A DNA stretch of 64,000 nt. Origin: Streptomyces pluripotens (lineage in GTDB: Bacteria > Actinomycetota > Actinomycetes > Streptomycetales > Streptomycetaceae). Position 1 is the first letter of the stretch. Every line of letters begins with the position of its first letter. Shown piece after piece: positions 30,501 to 41,344 of this stretch. The stretch lies in the NCBI RefSeq assembly GCF_000802245.2, contig NZ_CP021080.1:5270001-5334000 (forward strand), given 5' to 3'. The notes beneath the pieces are model-generated. The model was not told the origin of the DNA. It worked only from the letters and a program-made list of their open reading frames with translations, and ran no database searches. Both the position numbers and the translations under genes were made by a program.

Positions 30501-31670
30501 CTACGTCACCTCCACCTCCAGCACCCGGTCGTCCCCCTTCCTCGGCGATCCACGACCGTCCGTGTTGCTCGTCACCAGCCAGACCTTGTTGCCGCCCGCG
30601 GCGACCACCGTACGAAGACGGCCGTACTTGCCCGTGAGAAACGCCTGGGGGGCGGCCGAGGCCTGGATGCCCTTCAGCGGGATGCGCCACAGCCGCTGCC
30701 CCTTCAGGGCAGCCATCCAGATCACTCCGTCGACGTAGGCGATGCCACTGGGGGAGGCTTCGTCGGTGTGCCACTGGGCGACCGGGTTGTGGAACGCCGG
30801 GTTTGACGACTTCCCCTCGGCGTCCGGCCAGCCGTAGTTGTCGCCGGGCTTGATCGCGTTCAGTTCGTCCCAGGTGTCCTGGCCGAATTCCGAGGCGAAC
30901 AGCCGCTGTCTGTCGTCCCAGGCCAGCCCCTCGACGTTCCGGTGACCGTAGGAGTACACGGGGGAGTCAGGAAACGGATTGCCCGGAGCCGGCTCGCCCT
31001 CCGGGGTCAGGCGCAGGATCTTGCCGCCCAGGGACCTCTTGTCCTGCGCCAGCGCCCGTCGGCCGCTCTCACCGGTACCCGCGTACAGCATCCCGTCCGG
31101 GCCGAACGCGATCCGGCCGCCGTTGTGCACGTAACCCTTGGGAATGCCCTTGAACACCGTGTCCGGGGCGCTCAGTTGTCCGCCGGGCGGCTTCTGGTCG
31201 TCGTAGCGCACGCGGACGATGCGATTGTCCGAGGCCGAGGTGAAGTAGGCGTAGACCATGTGGTCCGAGGCGTAGTCGGGGGACAGAGCGATGCCCAGCA
31301 GACCGCCCTCGCCGGCCGGGGAGACCCCGGACACGGTGCCCAGCTCGGTCTTCTGGCCGGTCTTCCCGTCGATCCGGGTGATCGTCCCCTCGTCCCGGGA
31401 GGAGACCAACAGATCGCCGTCCGGGAGCGGGGCCAGCCCCCAGGGCGTCTTGAGCCCCTCGGCCACCGTGCGCAGTACCCGTACCGAGCCCTTGGCCGGC
31501 GGGGTCGGCTCAGTGACCCGGCCGGACGCCGCGGTGTGGGGCGCCGTACCGTTCGGCACCGTGTTCCCTCCGATGCCCGGGATTCCCCCTCCGCCGGAGG
31601 AGCACCCGGCCGTCAGCAGGAGGGCGGCCGCGGTCAGTACGGCCGACACAGCTCGGCGTTGCACGATCAT
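30501..31670 (-). CDS. PQQ-dependent sugar dehydrogenase-like lipoprotein
   Basis: 389 residues from ATG at 31670, with GAAAGGG just upstream. A type II signal with lipobox LLTAGC (Cys near residue 23) implies membrane anchoring outside the cell. The mature part is a six-bladed beta-propeller of the soluble glucose/sorbosone dehydrogenase family: TPWGLAPLPDGDLLVS, GEGGLLGIALSPDY, YSYGHRNVEGLAWD and SEFGQDTWDELN. These enzymes oxidise sugars with PQQ in the periplasmic-equivalent space. The 204-base gap before the next gene shows nothing clear. Confidence 0.9.
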   Translation of the reverse strand: MIVQRRAVSAVLTAAALLLTAGCSSGGGGIPGIGGNTVPNGTAPHTAASGRVTEPTPPAKGSVRVLRTVAEGLKTPWGLAPLPDGDLLVSSRDEGTITRIDGKTGQKTELGTVSGVSPAGEGGLLGIALSPDYASDHMVYAYFTSASDNRIVRVRYDDQKPPGGQLSAPDTVFKGIPKGYVHNGGRIAFGPDGMLYAGTGESGRRALAQDKRSLGGKILRLTPEGEPAPGNPFPDSPVYSYGHRNVEGLAWDDRQRLFASEFGQDTWDELNAIKPGDNYGWPDAEGKSSNPAFHNPVAQWHTDEASPSGIAYVDGVIWMAALKGQRLWRIPLKGIQASAAPQAFLTGKYGRLRTVVAAGGNKVWLVTSNTDGRGSPRKGDDRVLEVEVT

Positions 31671-31874
31671 GATCCCTTTCCGGCGGTGATCCAGCGGCAG
31701 GTACTTCCACTCATACCCCGCTCCCGTGGCTCGGGCTCCCGTTCCACGGCAACGGCTCGCCATGACCTCCCAGACCCATGACGCCCGTCAGCCCTCACGC
31801 CCCTGTCCGGCTCGGATCCCCGTGGGCACCACGATCGCGGTCAGGCGCAGATCCCTGTCCGTCCCAGGCTCTCG

Positions 31875-32873
31875 TCAGTCCCACGATCCCCGCGCCGACG
31901 GCAGCTGGGACACCTCCGCCACGTCGTGCTCGGTCAGCCGCAGCCCGGCCGCGGCCGCGTTCTGCGTCGCCCAGCCCTCACGCTTGGTGCCCGGCAGGGC
32001 GATCACGTGGCGGCCCTGGGCCAACACCCAGGCCAGCGCCACCTGGGCCGGGGTAACGTCGCCGCCGTGCCGGCGCGCGATCCGGCGCAGACCCGCGACG
32101 ATCGGCTGGTTGGCCGCCATCATCTCGGCGGTGAAACGCGGATGGCGGGCGCGCACGTCGTCCGGTTCGAAGCCTTCGCCGGGGGTCAGCGTGCCGGTCA
32201 GGAAGCCGCTGCCCAGTGGCATCGCCGCGAGGAAACCCACGCCTCGGGCCTCGCACCACGGCAACAGCGCGTCCAACGCCTCCGGTGACCACACCGACAG
32301 CTCCGCCTGCACCGCGCTCACCGGGAACACCTGCTGGACCCGCTGCAGCTGGCGCAGGGTGGTGTCGTGCAGCCTGATGCCCGAGCGGCGCCCGCCGCGT
32401 GCCCCCACCGCGCACAGGCCCAGCGCCCGGACCTTCCCGGCCCGGACCAACTCGGCCATCGCGCCCCACGTCTCCTCCACGGGAACCTCGGGATCGGCGC
32501 AGTGCAACTGGTAGAGGTCGATCACATCCGTCTGCAGGCGCCGCAGCGAGGCGTCGCAGGCCCGCTTCACGTATCCCGGGCGGCCGTTGGCCACGATGTG
32601 CTGCTCGCCCACCAGCAGCCCCACCTTCGTGGACACGAAGGCGTCCTCCCGGCGCTCCTTGAGTACCCGGCCCAGCAGCAGCTCATTGGTGAACGGACCG
32701 TACATGTCCGCGGTGTCCAGCAGGGACGAGCCCAGGTCCAACGCTCGGTGAACGGTTCTCAGCGACGCGTCGCCCCGCTGTCGGGACCTGCTGTACGCCC
32801 AGCTCATCGGCATACATCCGAGTCCGACGGCCCCCACCGTGAGCGCCCCCGCGCCGATCCTCCTGCGCTCCAC
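31875..32873 (-). CDS. Aldo/keto reductase
   Basis: 332 residues from GTG at 32873, chosen because GGAGG lies 11 bases upstream and ERRRIGAGALTVGAVGLG is the usual beginning. TIM-barrel oxidoreductase using NADPH, with catalytic Asp and Tyr in DTADMYGPF, Lys in VSTKVG and His in YQLHCADP. The substrate is unknown. It is divergent from the hydroxyacid dehydrogenase gene with 76 bases between. Confidence 0.92.
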   Translation of the reverse strand: MERRRIGAGALTVGAVGLGCMPMSWAYSRSRQRGDASLRTVHRALDLGSSLLDTADMYGPFTNELLLGRVLKERREDAFVSTKVGLLVGEQHIVANGRPGYVKRACDASLRRLQTDVIDLYQLHCADPEVPVEETWGAMAELVRAGKVRALGLCAVGARGGRRSGIRLHDTTLRQLQRVQQVFPVSAVQAELSVWSPEALDALLPWCEARGVGFLAAMPLGSGFLTGTLTPGEGFEPDDVRARHPRFTAEMMAANQPIVAGLRRIARRHGGDVTPAQVALAWVLAQGRHVIALPGTKREGWATQNAAAAGLRLTEHDVAEVSQLPSARGSWD

Positions 32874-32949
32874 CTGCTCGTGAACCTCCCTCTGCCCTGC
32901 CCCCAACCTAACCTCTGCGCTATCGCGTCCCTGACATAGCCTCCATGCC

Positions 32950-33942
32950 ATGACTGCAGACGCGTGGCTTCCCATTCCGCCCGAGGAGATCGAGGGGCTT
33001 CCCGAGGGGCTGAGGTATCTGTTCTGGGACGGGGGCGAGGACGGCGAACAGGCCTTTCCGGGCGACCCCGCGGACTGTGCCGTCTACGTGGTGCCGTACA
33101 TGAAGCGGTATTCGGTCAAGGTGCGTCCGCTGAAGCAGCTGACCCATGTGCAGGTCATCCAGACACTCACCGCGGGCGTCGACGACATGACGGGGCACCT
33201 GTCGTCCATCGTGCCGGGCGTGCGCTTGTGCAACGCGCGCGGGGTGCACGAGTCGAGCACCGCCGAACTCGCGCTCGCCCTCACCCTGGCCTCCCTGCGC
33301 GGCATCCCGGGCTTCGTCCGGGCCCAACAGGAGGAGCGCTGGGCGAGCGCGTTCCATCCCTCCCTCGCCGACAAGAGCGTTCTCATCGTCGGCTACGGCG
33401 CGATCGGTGCCGCCATCGAGGACCGGCTCACACCCTTTGAACTTGCGCGGGTGGCGCGCGTCGCGCGCTCTGAGCGCACCACGGCGCGCGGTCTCGTGCA
33501 CCCGATCACCGAAGTGCTCTCACTGCTTCCGGACGCGGATGTGGTGATCATCTGCACCCCGCTCACCGGGGCCACGAGGGGCCTCGTCAACGCGGGCTTC
33601 CTCGCGCGGATGAAGGACGGCGCACTGTTGGTCAACGTCGCGCGAGGGCCCGTCGTCGACACCAAGGCGCTGCTCGCCGAGCTGGAGACCGGACGGATCA
33701 CCGCAGCCCTGGATGTGACCGACCCGGAGCCGCTGCCGCCCGGACATCCCCTGTGGCGGGCGCCTGGCCTGCTGATCAGCCCGCACGTGGGTGGTCCCTC
33801 CTCGGCCTTCCTGCCGCGCGCCAAGCGGCTCCTCGCCGACCAGATCACCCGTTTCGTGAACCGGGAGCCCCTGCGGAACGTGATCCTCACGACGGGGGGC
33901 GGCACAGCGGGGGGCGGCACGACGGGAGTAAACGGGCAGTAA
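32950..33942 (+). CDS. D-isomer-specific 2-hydroxyacid dehydrogenase
   Basis: 330 residues from ATG at 32950. NAD-binding Rossmann motif VGYGAIGAAIEDRL near residue 142; catalytic Arg in NVARGPVVD, Glu in DPEPLPPGH and His in SPHVGGP. It reduces a 2-oxoacid or oxidises the matching hydroxyacid, substrate unknown. The C-terminus ends in a Gly/Thr-rich tail. The next gene's start is about 400 bases on; that gap holds an inverted GACGAT/ATCGTC pair near 34040-34060 and no clear gene. Confidence 0.9.
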   Translation: MTADAWLPIPPEEIEGLPEGLRYLFWDGGEDGEQAFPGDPADCAVYVVPYMKRYSVKVRPLKQLTHVQVIQTLTAGVDDMTGHLSSIVPGVRLCNARGVHESSTAELALALTLASLRGIPGFVRAQQEERWASAFHPSLADKSVLIVGYGAIGAAIEDRLTPFELARVARVARSERTTARGLVHPITEVLSLLPDADVVIICTPLTGATRGLVNAGFLARMKDGALLVNVARGPVVDTKALLAELETGRITAALDVTDPEPLPPGHPLWRAPGLLISPHVGGPSSAFLPRAKRLLADQITRFVNREPLRNVILTTGGGTAGGGTTGVNGQ

Positions 33943-34340
33943 TCCGTTTCCGGCACCCTCCGCGACCTTTCGGGCGCGGTGTGTGTCGGCGTTCTCCCTG
34001 GTCGTCACGGAGCGTAGAGACGCTATGTCCCTGAGTGACGATCCTGGTGTATCGTCCCGGACAGGGGCTGCGCCGCCGACCGTTCGGCGCCGGGGATGGA
34101 CACTTCAGATCTGTGAGGGGGGCGACGGGCGATGCACGGCCTATGGACGAACGATCCGACGCGGCGGAGCCGCCGACGGCGACCCTGGCGCACGGCCGCG
34201 CGCAGACGCGGCCATCACACCAGCCACCACACCGGCCACCACTGTCACCACCAGCGCAGGCACAGCGGTCGCAGGAGGCAGACGCACCCAGCGCACCGGG
34301 ACCGCAGGGATGCGGGAGCGGCGCGGAGCGGGAGGCCCCG

Positions 34341-37300
34341 GTGAGCGCGCTCCCCACGGTGACGACCGGCTCCGACGAAGCGGTGCGTGCACCGCACCCG
34401 CACGAGGCGCTGCCGCCCGGCCGCCCGGCCCCCCATGGGAGCGCGCGCCTGACGGAGCAACTCATTGTCGCCCTGGTCTGCGCCGGCTACGCCGTCGGTG
34501 CAGCCTTCGGCTGGGGCGCGGACGAGCTCAGGCTGATCATGGGAGATTTCGGGTTGAGCGCCGCAGCAGGCGTCGCCGCCGTCTCCTGTTTCCTGTACGC
34601 CCGGAATGCGCGCGTGCGCTTCCGCTCCGCCTGGCTGCTGTTCGCCCTCTCCTCGGCCATGGCGGCCCTCGGCAACCTGGTCTGGGGCTGGTACGAGGTC
34701 GTCCTGGGGCGGCCGGTACCCAGCCCCAGCTACGCCGACCTGTTCTTCCTGTGCTTCGCGCCCCCCGCCATCGTGGGCCTGCTGGTCCTCGCCAAACGGC
34801 CGGTGACCAGGGCAGGGTGGATCTGCCTGACGCTGGACGCCTGGCTGATCGGCGGCTCGCTGCTGACCCTCTCGTGGAGCCTCGCGCTCGCCCAGGCGGC
34901 CCGTTTCGACGGCCCGAGCGTGGCGCACACCGCACTGTCACTCGCGTACCCGCTGCTCGACATCGCGCTCGTCAGCATGGTGCTCGCGCTGCATTTCCGC
35001 CGCGCCCCGGGCAACCGCACGGCCGTGAACACCGCGATCGGTGCGCTCGCGCTCACCGTGATGTGTGACGCACTGTTCACCTCGCCCCTGCTGCACAGCA
35101 GCTACCGCTCCGGACAACTGCTGGACGCGGGCTGGTTCGCCGGCTCGCTGCTGCTCGCCTACGCCCCGTGGGCCGCTCCCCGGCACCGGGACGCACGGGA
35201 GGCGCACGTACCCGACGGACGCACGCGCGTCGTCCACGAGCACCTGCCCGGACAGCGGAACACGGCCCACCCGCACGTGCCCGTACTCACCGAGGGCCGC
35301 GATCACCGCCGCTACCTGGCAGGCCGGCCGATCACCGGCTCCCTCGCCGCGCTCGCCCCGTACCTCGCCGCCGCGGTGTGCACCCTGGGCATCCTGTACA
35401 ACGTCCTCAACGGCCGAAGGCCCGACCACGTCGTGCTGGTCACCGCGGGGGGCGTCGTGCTCGCGCTCGTCATCCGCCAGGGCATCATGCTGCTGGACAA
35501 CATCACCCTCACCCAGGAACTGGCGCAGAAGGAGAACCACTTCCGCTCCCTGGTGCAGGGCTCCAGTGACGTCATCATGATTGCAGCACCGAACGGCATC
35601 CTCCGGTACGTCTCCCCGGCCGCTGCCGGGGTCTACGGCCGGTCCGCCGAGGAACTGGTGGGCACCGAACTGGCCGCGCTCATCCACCCGGAGGATCTGG
35701 GCTGTGTGGTGCACGAGGTGCGCCGCTTCCTCGCTGCCAATCCACTGGACGAGCCCACCACCCGCATCGAGTGCCGGTTCCGCTCCGGCGCCGGTGGCTG
35801 GCTCAACGTCGAGTCCACCGTCAACCGGCACCATGGCGGGCTCATCTTCAACAGCCGCGACGTGACCGAAAGAGTGCGACTGCAGGCGCAGTTGCAGCAC
35901 AACGCCGAACACGACCCACTGACCGACCTGCCCAACCGCGCGCTGTTCACCCGGCGCGTGCAGCAGGCTCTGTCCGGCCGCCGTGCCACCGACCGGGGTG
36001 CCGCCCTGCGGGGTACGGCCGTGCTCTTCATCGACCTGGACGGCTTCAAGGCCGTCAATGACACGATCGGGCACCAGGCCGGGGACGAACTGCTGGTCCA
36101 GGCCGCCCGCAGGCTCCAGGACGCGGTCCGGCAGGGCGACACCGCGTCCCGGCTGGGCGGCGACGAGTTCGCGGCGCTGATCGCCGGGGACGGCACCCGC
36201 GATCGTGCCGCCCGGGAACGGAATATCTTGGAGCTCGCCGACCGCCTCAGGGGAACCCTGTCCCAGCCGTACGCCATCGGCGGCAACGACGTCCGGGTGA
36301 ACGCCTCCATCGGTGTCGCCTTCGCCGAACCGGGCCTCGACGCCGGCGCGTTGTTGCGCAATGCCGACCTCGCGATGTACCGGGCGAAATCGGCCGGGAA
36401 GGGTCGGGTGGAGCTGTACCGGCCGCAGATGCAGCAGGACGTCGTACGCAAGGCGGAGCTGGCCACCCGGCTGCGTGCCGCGCTGCACGACGGTGAGTTC
36501 ACGCTGCTGCACCAGCCGGTGGTGTGTCTGGACAGTGGCCGGATCACAGCGGTCTCGGCGCAGGCGCGGTGGCGCTCCTCCCAGGGCGTGCTGTTCACCC
36601 CGACCGAGTTCCTGCGGGTGACCGAGGGCGGCGGCAAGACCGCCGAACTGGACGGTTGGCTCCTCCGGGAGGCCGTGAAGCAGGCTGCCGAGCGGGCCGC
36701 GACCGGGCTCGTGGTACCCGTGATCGTGCGGGTGAGCGCCCGGCGGCTGCTGGACCGCTCGATTCCGCCGGGCTCCGTGGAGGTGCTGCTGACCCGGAAG
36801 GGGCTGCCGCCCGGGGCCCTGGTCATCGAGGTGTCCGAGACGGAACCCGGGCTCTGCCTGGAAGAGCTGGAGCGGCGTCTGGCCGCGCTCAGCAGACTCG
36901 GGGTGCGGATCGCGCTGGACGGCTTCGGCAGCGGATACGCGGCCGTCACGGCCCTCAGGCGGCTTCCCGTGGACATCCTCAAGCTTGACCGCGGCCTGGT
37001 CGACGGGATCGTGGAGTCCGCACGGCTGCACAAGATCACTGGTGGCCTGCTGCGCATCGCCGGCGACCTCGGGCTGCAGTCCGTGGCCGAGGGCGTCGAC
37101 CTCCCCGAACAGGTGGCCGCCCTACGTGCGATGGGCTGCACACACGGTCAGGGAGCAGCCTTCGCGGGTCCGCTGGACGAGTACCGGTTACGCCGGGCGC
37201 TCGGATCCGGCCACTATCCCGTGCCGCATGCCCCGGCCGAACCGGCGTTCGCGGGCAAGAGCGCGGGGGTGTATGCGGGAGGTGTTCCAGCTGTCTTCGG

Positions 37301-37352
37301 AGGCGGCAGTTCCCTTCGTTCACATTCTGAGACGCCTGTCCCACCCACTTGA
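34341..37352 (+). CDS. Membrane PAS-GGDEF-EAL protein with degenerate EAL, probable diguanylate cyclase
   Basis: 1003 residues from GTG at 34341, chosen for GGGAGG five bases upstream; in-frame starts at 34143 and 34035 would add Pro/Ala-rich sequence. Eight or so membrane segments (about residues 35-385) precede a PAS domain (about 398-510), a GGDEF domain (RLGGDEF, residue 606) with the RQGD inhibitory site correctly spaced before it, and an EAL-like domain. EALxRW reads SAQARW (739), the NxS position is RVS, and DDFGTG is DGFGSG, so phosphodiesterase activity is unlikely. It probably makes c-di-GMP under product feedback. Confidence 0.87.
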   Translation: MSALPTVTTGSDEAVRAPHPHEALPPGRPAPHGSARLTEQLIVALVCAGYAVGAAFGWGADELRLIMGDFGLSAAAGVAAVSCFLYARNARVRFRSAWLLFALSSAMAALGNLVWGWYEVVLGRPVPSPSYADLFFLCFAPPAIVGLLVLAKRPVTRAGWICLTLDAWLIGGSLLTLSWSLALAQAARFDGPSVAHTALSLAYPLLDIALVSMVLALHFRRAPGNRTAVNTAIGALALTVMCDALFTSPLLHSSYRSGQLLDAGWFAGSLLLAYAPWAAPRHRDAREAHVPDGRTRVVHEHLPGQRNTAHPHVPVLTEGRDHRRYLAGRPITGSLAALAPYLAAAVCTLGILYNVLNGRRPDHVVLVTAGGVVLALVIRQGIMLLDNITLTQELAQKENHFRSLVQGSSDVIMIAAPNGILRYVSPAAAGVYGRSAEELVGTELAALIHPEDLGCVVHEVRRFLAANPLDEPTTRIECRFRSGAGGWLNVESTVNRHHGGLIFNSRDVTERVRLQAQLQHNAEHDPLTDLPNRALFTRRVQQALSGRRATDRGAALRGTAVLFIDLDGFKAVNDTIGHQAGDELLVQAARRLQDAVRQGDTASRLGGDEFAALIAGDGTRDRAARERNILELADRLRGTLSQPYAIGGNDVRVNASIGVAFAEPGLDAGALLRNADLAMYRAKSAGKGRVELYRPQMQQDVVRKAELATRLRAALHDGEFTLLHQPVVCLDSGRITAVSAQARWRSSQGVLFTPTEFLRVTEGGGKTAELDGWLLREAVKQAAERAATGLVVPVIVRVSARRLLDRSIPPGSVEVLLTRKGLPPGALVIEVSETEPGLCLEELERRLAALSRLGVRIALDGFGSGYAAVTALRRLPVDILKLDRGLVDGIVESARLHKITGGLLRIAGDLGLQSVAEGVDLPEQVAALRAMGCTHGQGAAFAGPLDEYRLRRALGSGHYPVPHAPAEPAFAGKSAGVYAGGVPAVFGGGSSLRSHSETPVPPT

Positions 37353-37385
37353 CACGTAGTGCGTGCCGGGGGGAGGGTCAGTGCC

Positions 37386-37427
37386 ATGCGCACCCGAATT
37401 CTCGTACTTGGAACGCGCGTCGGCTGA
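37386..37427 (+). CDS. ilvB leader peptide (13 residues)
   Basis: ATG at 37386 after a GGGGGGAGGG ribosome site. The peptide [13 protein letters not shown] holds a run Ile-Leu-Val-Leu encoded by ATT CTC GTA CTT; ATT, GTA and CTT are rare in this GC-rich genome. A ribosome stalled here when branched-chain aminoacyl-tRNAs are scarce would alter folding of the RNA before the attenuator at 37483. Confidence 0.8.
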   Translation: MRTRILVLGTRVG

Positions 37428-37482
37428 GCTGGGACCCACCGGAGGGCGATCCGGAATCCCCAGCGACCTTCACCGGCGCGCT

Positions 37483-37516
37483 CCCCTCGCTTGCCTTACG
37501 GCACGAGGGGTTTTTT
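37483..37516 (+). terminator. Intrinsic attenuator upstream of ilvB
   Basis: CCCCTCG (37483-37489) pairs with CGAGGGG (37504-37510), with an inner TGCC/GGCA helix and loop TTAC, followed directly by six T residues. A U-tract terminator is unusual for Streptomyces and fits transcription attenuation controlled by the leader peptide 55 bases upstream. Confidence 0.85.
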
Positions 37517-37596
37517 GTTGCACGAGTGCCGTTCGTGCAGCGCTTGAACTCCGCCCGAACCTCGCAAAAACCCTCAGCATCGAGAAGAGAATGCCG

Positions 37597-39447
37597 ATGA
37601 CCGAGCAGGCCACCGGGGCCCACCATCCGCAGCCGCGGCCCCGTTCCGGAGGACAGCAGTCCGCACCCGTCGAGCACGTCACGGGTGCGCGGTCCCTCAT
37701 CCGCTCCCTTGAGGAGGTCGGCGCGGACACGGTATTCGGCATTCCCGGTGGTGCGATCCTCCCGGCGTACGACCCGCTGATGGATTCCACCCGGGTGCGG
37801 CACGTCCTGGTCCGCCACGAACAGGGCGCCGGCCACGCGGCCACGGGTTACGCGCAGGCCACCGGGAAGGTCGGCGTCTGCATGGCCACGTCCGGCCCCG
37901 GTGCGACGAATCTGGTCACGCCGATCGCCGATGCGCACATGGACTCGGTGCCGATGGTGGCGATCACCGGCCAGGTGGCGTCCTCGTCCATCGGCACAGA
38001 TGCCTTCCAGGAAGCGGACATCGTCGGCATCACCATGCCGATCACCAAGCACAACTTCCTTGTCACCAAGGCCGCGGACATCCCGCGGGTCATCGCGCAG
38101 GCCTTCCACATCGCCTCCACGGGGCGTCCGGGACCGGTTCTGGTCGACATCGCCAAGGACGCCCTCCAGGCGAAGACCACCTTCTCCTGGCCGCCGGTGA
38201 TGGACCTGCCCGGCTACCGTCCGGTGACCAAGCCGCACGCCAAGCAGATCCGCGAAGCGGCGAAGCTGATCACCACCGCCAGGCGTCCCGTCCTCTACGT
38301 CGGCGGTGGCGTCCTCAAGGCGCAGGCCACCGCCGAGCTGAAGGTCCTCGCCGAAATCACCGGAGCGCCCGTCACCACCACTTTGATGGCGCTCGGCGCA
38401 TTCCCCGACAGCCACCCGCTGCATGTGGGAATGCCGGGCATGCACGGTGCGGTCACCGCCGTCACCGCGCTGCAGAAGGCCGACCTGATCGTCGCCCTCG
38501 GTGCCCGCTTCGACGACCGCGTCACCGGCAAGCTGGACAGTTTCGCCCCGTACGCCAAGATCGTGCACGCGGACATCGACCCGGCCGAGATCGGCAAGAA
38601 CCGCGTCGCCGACGTGCCGATCGTCGGGGACGCCCGCGAGGTCATCGCCGACCTGGTCCAGGCCGTGCAGAAGGAGCACAGCGAGGGTCACAAGGGCGAC
38701 TACACCGCCTGGTGGAGCGACCTCAACCGCTGGCGCGATACCTACCCGCTCGGCTACGACCAGCCCGAGGACGGCTCGCTCTCCCCGCAGCAGGTCATCG
38801 AGCGGATCGGCCAACTGGCTCCTGAGGGAACGGTCTTCGCGGCGGGAGTCGGCCAGCACCAGATGTGGGCCGCCCACTTCGTCCAGTACGAGCAGCCCGC
38901 CACCTGGCTGAATTCCGGTGGCGCCGGAACCATGGGCTACGCGGTCCCGGCCGCGATGGGCGCCAAGGCCGGCATGCCGGACCGGATGGTCTGGGCGATC
39001 GACGGTGACGGCTGCTTCCAGATGACCAACCAGGAACTGACCACCTGCGCTCTGAACAACATTCCGATCAAGGTGGCCGTCATCAACAACGGCGCCCTCG
39101 GAATGGTCCGCCAGTGGCAGACGCTGTTCTACAACCAGCGCTACTCCAACACCGTGCTGCACAGCGGCCCGGAGGACGTCAACCCACAGGCCAGGGGCAC
39201 GCGCGTGCCGGACTTCGTGAAGCTCTCCGAGGCGATGGGGTGCGTGGGCCTGCGCTGCGAGCGTCCCGAGGACCTGGACAAGGTCATCGCGGAGGCGAAC
39301 TCCATCAACGACCGCCCGGTCGTCGTCGACTTCATCGTCCACGAGGACGCGATGGTGTGGCCGATGGTCGCCGCCGGCACCTCCAACGACGAGATCATGG
39401 CCGCCCGGGACGTCCGCCCTGACTTCGGCGACAACGAAGACGACTGA
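37597..39447 (+). CDS. ilvB: Acetolactate synthase large subunit
   Basis: 616 residues from ATG at 37597; ATG 37591 is too close to GAGAAGAGA to be preferred. Thiamine-diphosphate enzyme: [15 protein letters not shown] with the region [14 protein letters not shown] containing the catalytic Glu, and [12 protein letters not shown] with the cofactor-binding GDG motif. It condenses two pyruvates, or pyruvate with 2-oxobutyrate, in valine, leucine and isoleucine synthesis. The N-terminal 30 residues are non-conserved. ilvN follows after 26 bases. The operon is controlled by the upstream leader and attenuator. Confidence 0.96.
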   Translation: MTEQATGAHHPQPRPRSGGQQSAPVEHVTGARSLIRSLEEVGADTVFGIPGGAILPAYDPLMDSTRVRHVLVRHEQGAGHAATGYAQATGKVGVCMATSGPGATNLVTPIADAHMDSVPMVAITGQVASSSIGTDAFQEADIVGITMPITKHNFLVTKAADIPRVIAQAFHIASTGRPGPVLVDIAKDALQAKTTFSWPPVMDLPGYRPVTKPHAKQIREAAKLITTARRPVLYVGGGVLKAQATAELKVLAEITGAPVTTTLMALGAFPDSHPLHVGMPGMHGAVTAVTALQKADLIVALGARFDDRVTGKLDSFAPYAKIVHADIDPAEIGKNRVADVPIVGDAREVIADLVQAVQKEHSEGHKGDYTAWWSDLNRWRDTYPLGYDQPEDGSLSPQQVIERIGQLAPEGTVFAAGVGQHQMWAAHFVQYEQPATWLNSGGAGTMGYAVPAAMGAKAGMPDRMVWAIDGDGCFQMTNQELTTCALNNIPIKVAVINNGALGMVRQWQTLFYNQRYSNTVLHSGPEDVNPQARGTRVPDFVKLSEAMGCVGLRCERPEDLDKVIAEANSINDRPVVVDFIVHEDAMVWPMVAAGTSNDEIMAARDVRPDFGDNEDD

Positions 39448-39473
39448 CGAGACTGGCAAGGAAGAGCACACAC

Positions 39474-39998
39474 ATGTCCAAGCACACGCTCTCCGTCCTG
39501 GTGGAGAACACGCCGGGCATCCTCGCCCGGATCGCCGCTCTGTTCTCCCGCCGCGGGTTCAACATCGACTCGCTCGCGGTCGGTGTCACCGAGCACCCCG
39601 ACATCTCCCGCATCACCATCGTGGTGAACGTCGAGGACCTTCCGCTGGAGCAGGTCACCAAGCAGCTCAACAAGCTCGTCAACGTACTGAAGATCGTCGA
39701 GTTGGAGCCCGGTCAGGCCGTTCAGCGTGAACTCGTTCTGGTGAAGGTCCGCGCCGACAACGAGACCCGCTCCCAGATCGTGGAGATCGTCCAGCTGTTC
39801 CGCGCCAAGACCGTCGATGTCTCCCCGGAAGCCGTGACCATCGAGGCCACCGGTTCCAGCGACAAGCTGTCCGCCATGCTCAAGATGCTGGAGCCGTACG
39901 GCATCAAGGAGCTGGTCCAGTCCGGCACGATCGCGATCGGCCGTGGCGCCCGTTCGATCACGGACCGCTCGCTGCGCGCCCTGGACCGATCCGCGTAA
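39474..39998 (+). CDS. ilvN: Acetolactate synthase small (regulatory) subunit
   Basis: 174 residues. An N-terminal ACT domain (TLSVLVENTPGILARIAALF, and RGFNIDSLAVG) would bind valine for feedback inhibition, and the C-terminal half matches the IlvH/IlvN family. It activates and regulates the IlvB catalytic subunit encoded directly upstream. Confidence 0.96.
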   Translation: MSKHTLSVLVENTPGILARIAALFSRRGFNIDSLAVGVTEHPDISRITIVVNVEDLPLEQVTKQLNKLVNVLKIVELEPGQAVQRELVLVKVRADNETRSQIVEIVQLFRAKTVDVSPEAVTIEATGSSDKLSAMLKMLEPYGIKELVQSGTIAIGRGARSITDRSLRALDRSA

Positions 39999-40006
39999 GG
40001 CTGGAC

Positions 40007-40036
40007 ACGGGCGGCCGGCGTCCCCCGGCCGCCCGT
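40007..40036. terminator. Hairpin between ilvN and ilvC
   Basis: A perfect 12-bp inverted repeat, ACGGGCGGCCGG and its complement at 40025-40036, with a 6-base loop, 8 bases after the ilvN stop. It could end or reduce transcription before ilvC. Confidence 0.65.
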
Positions 40037-40051
40037 ATGCCGAGACCCTGA

Positions 40052-41116
<1,065 letters not shown>

Positions 41117-41127
41117 GTCTCACACCA

Positions 41128-41156
41128 GGGGGTCGGGGCGGGCAGCCCCGGCCCCC
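41128..41156. terminator. Terminator after ilvC
   Basis: GGGGGTCGGGG (41128-41138) pairs with CCCCGGCCCCC (41146-41156) across a 7-base loop with one G-U pair, 11 bases after the stop. A TAGACT hexamer at 41228-41233 further on may be a -10 element for serA. Confidence 0.7.
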
Positions 41157-41344
41157 GTTGTCCACCCCGTCCAGCCACGGACGGGTGATCCTTCCGCAGA
41201 GGCGCAAGACGACCTCCGCCACGCCACTAGACTGCTGCACAACACGCGTCAGGCCCACAGCGTCGTGCGTCTTCCGCGGCTAGCCCCCTCCACCGCCAGC
41301 GGCCGTCGGGACGGCCGTCCGCATTGGACTTGTGAGGACCTCAC

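Noticed and set aside
34010..34065. Possible BldD-type site before the second GGDEF-EAL gene
   Set aside because: An AGTGAC followed by weak inverted symmetry (GACGAT/ATCGTC) does not match a BldD box well enough to call.
34035..34340. N-terminal extension of the second GGDEF-EAL protein
   Set aside because: The frame is open, but the encoded stretch is Pro/Ala/Arg-rich without conserved sequence, and GTG 34341 has a well-spaced GGGAGG.
37349..37354. TTGACA at the end of the GGDEF-EAL gene as the ilvB -35
   Set aside because: No acceptable -10 follows at 16-19 bases; the sequence downstream is G-rich and contains the leader ribosome site.
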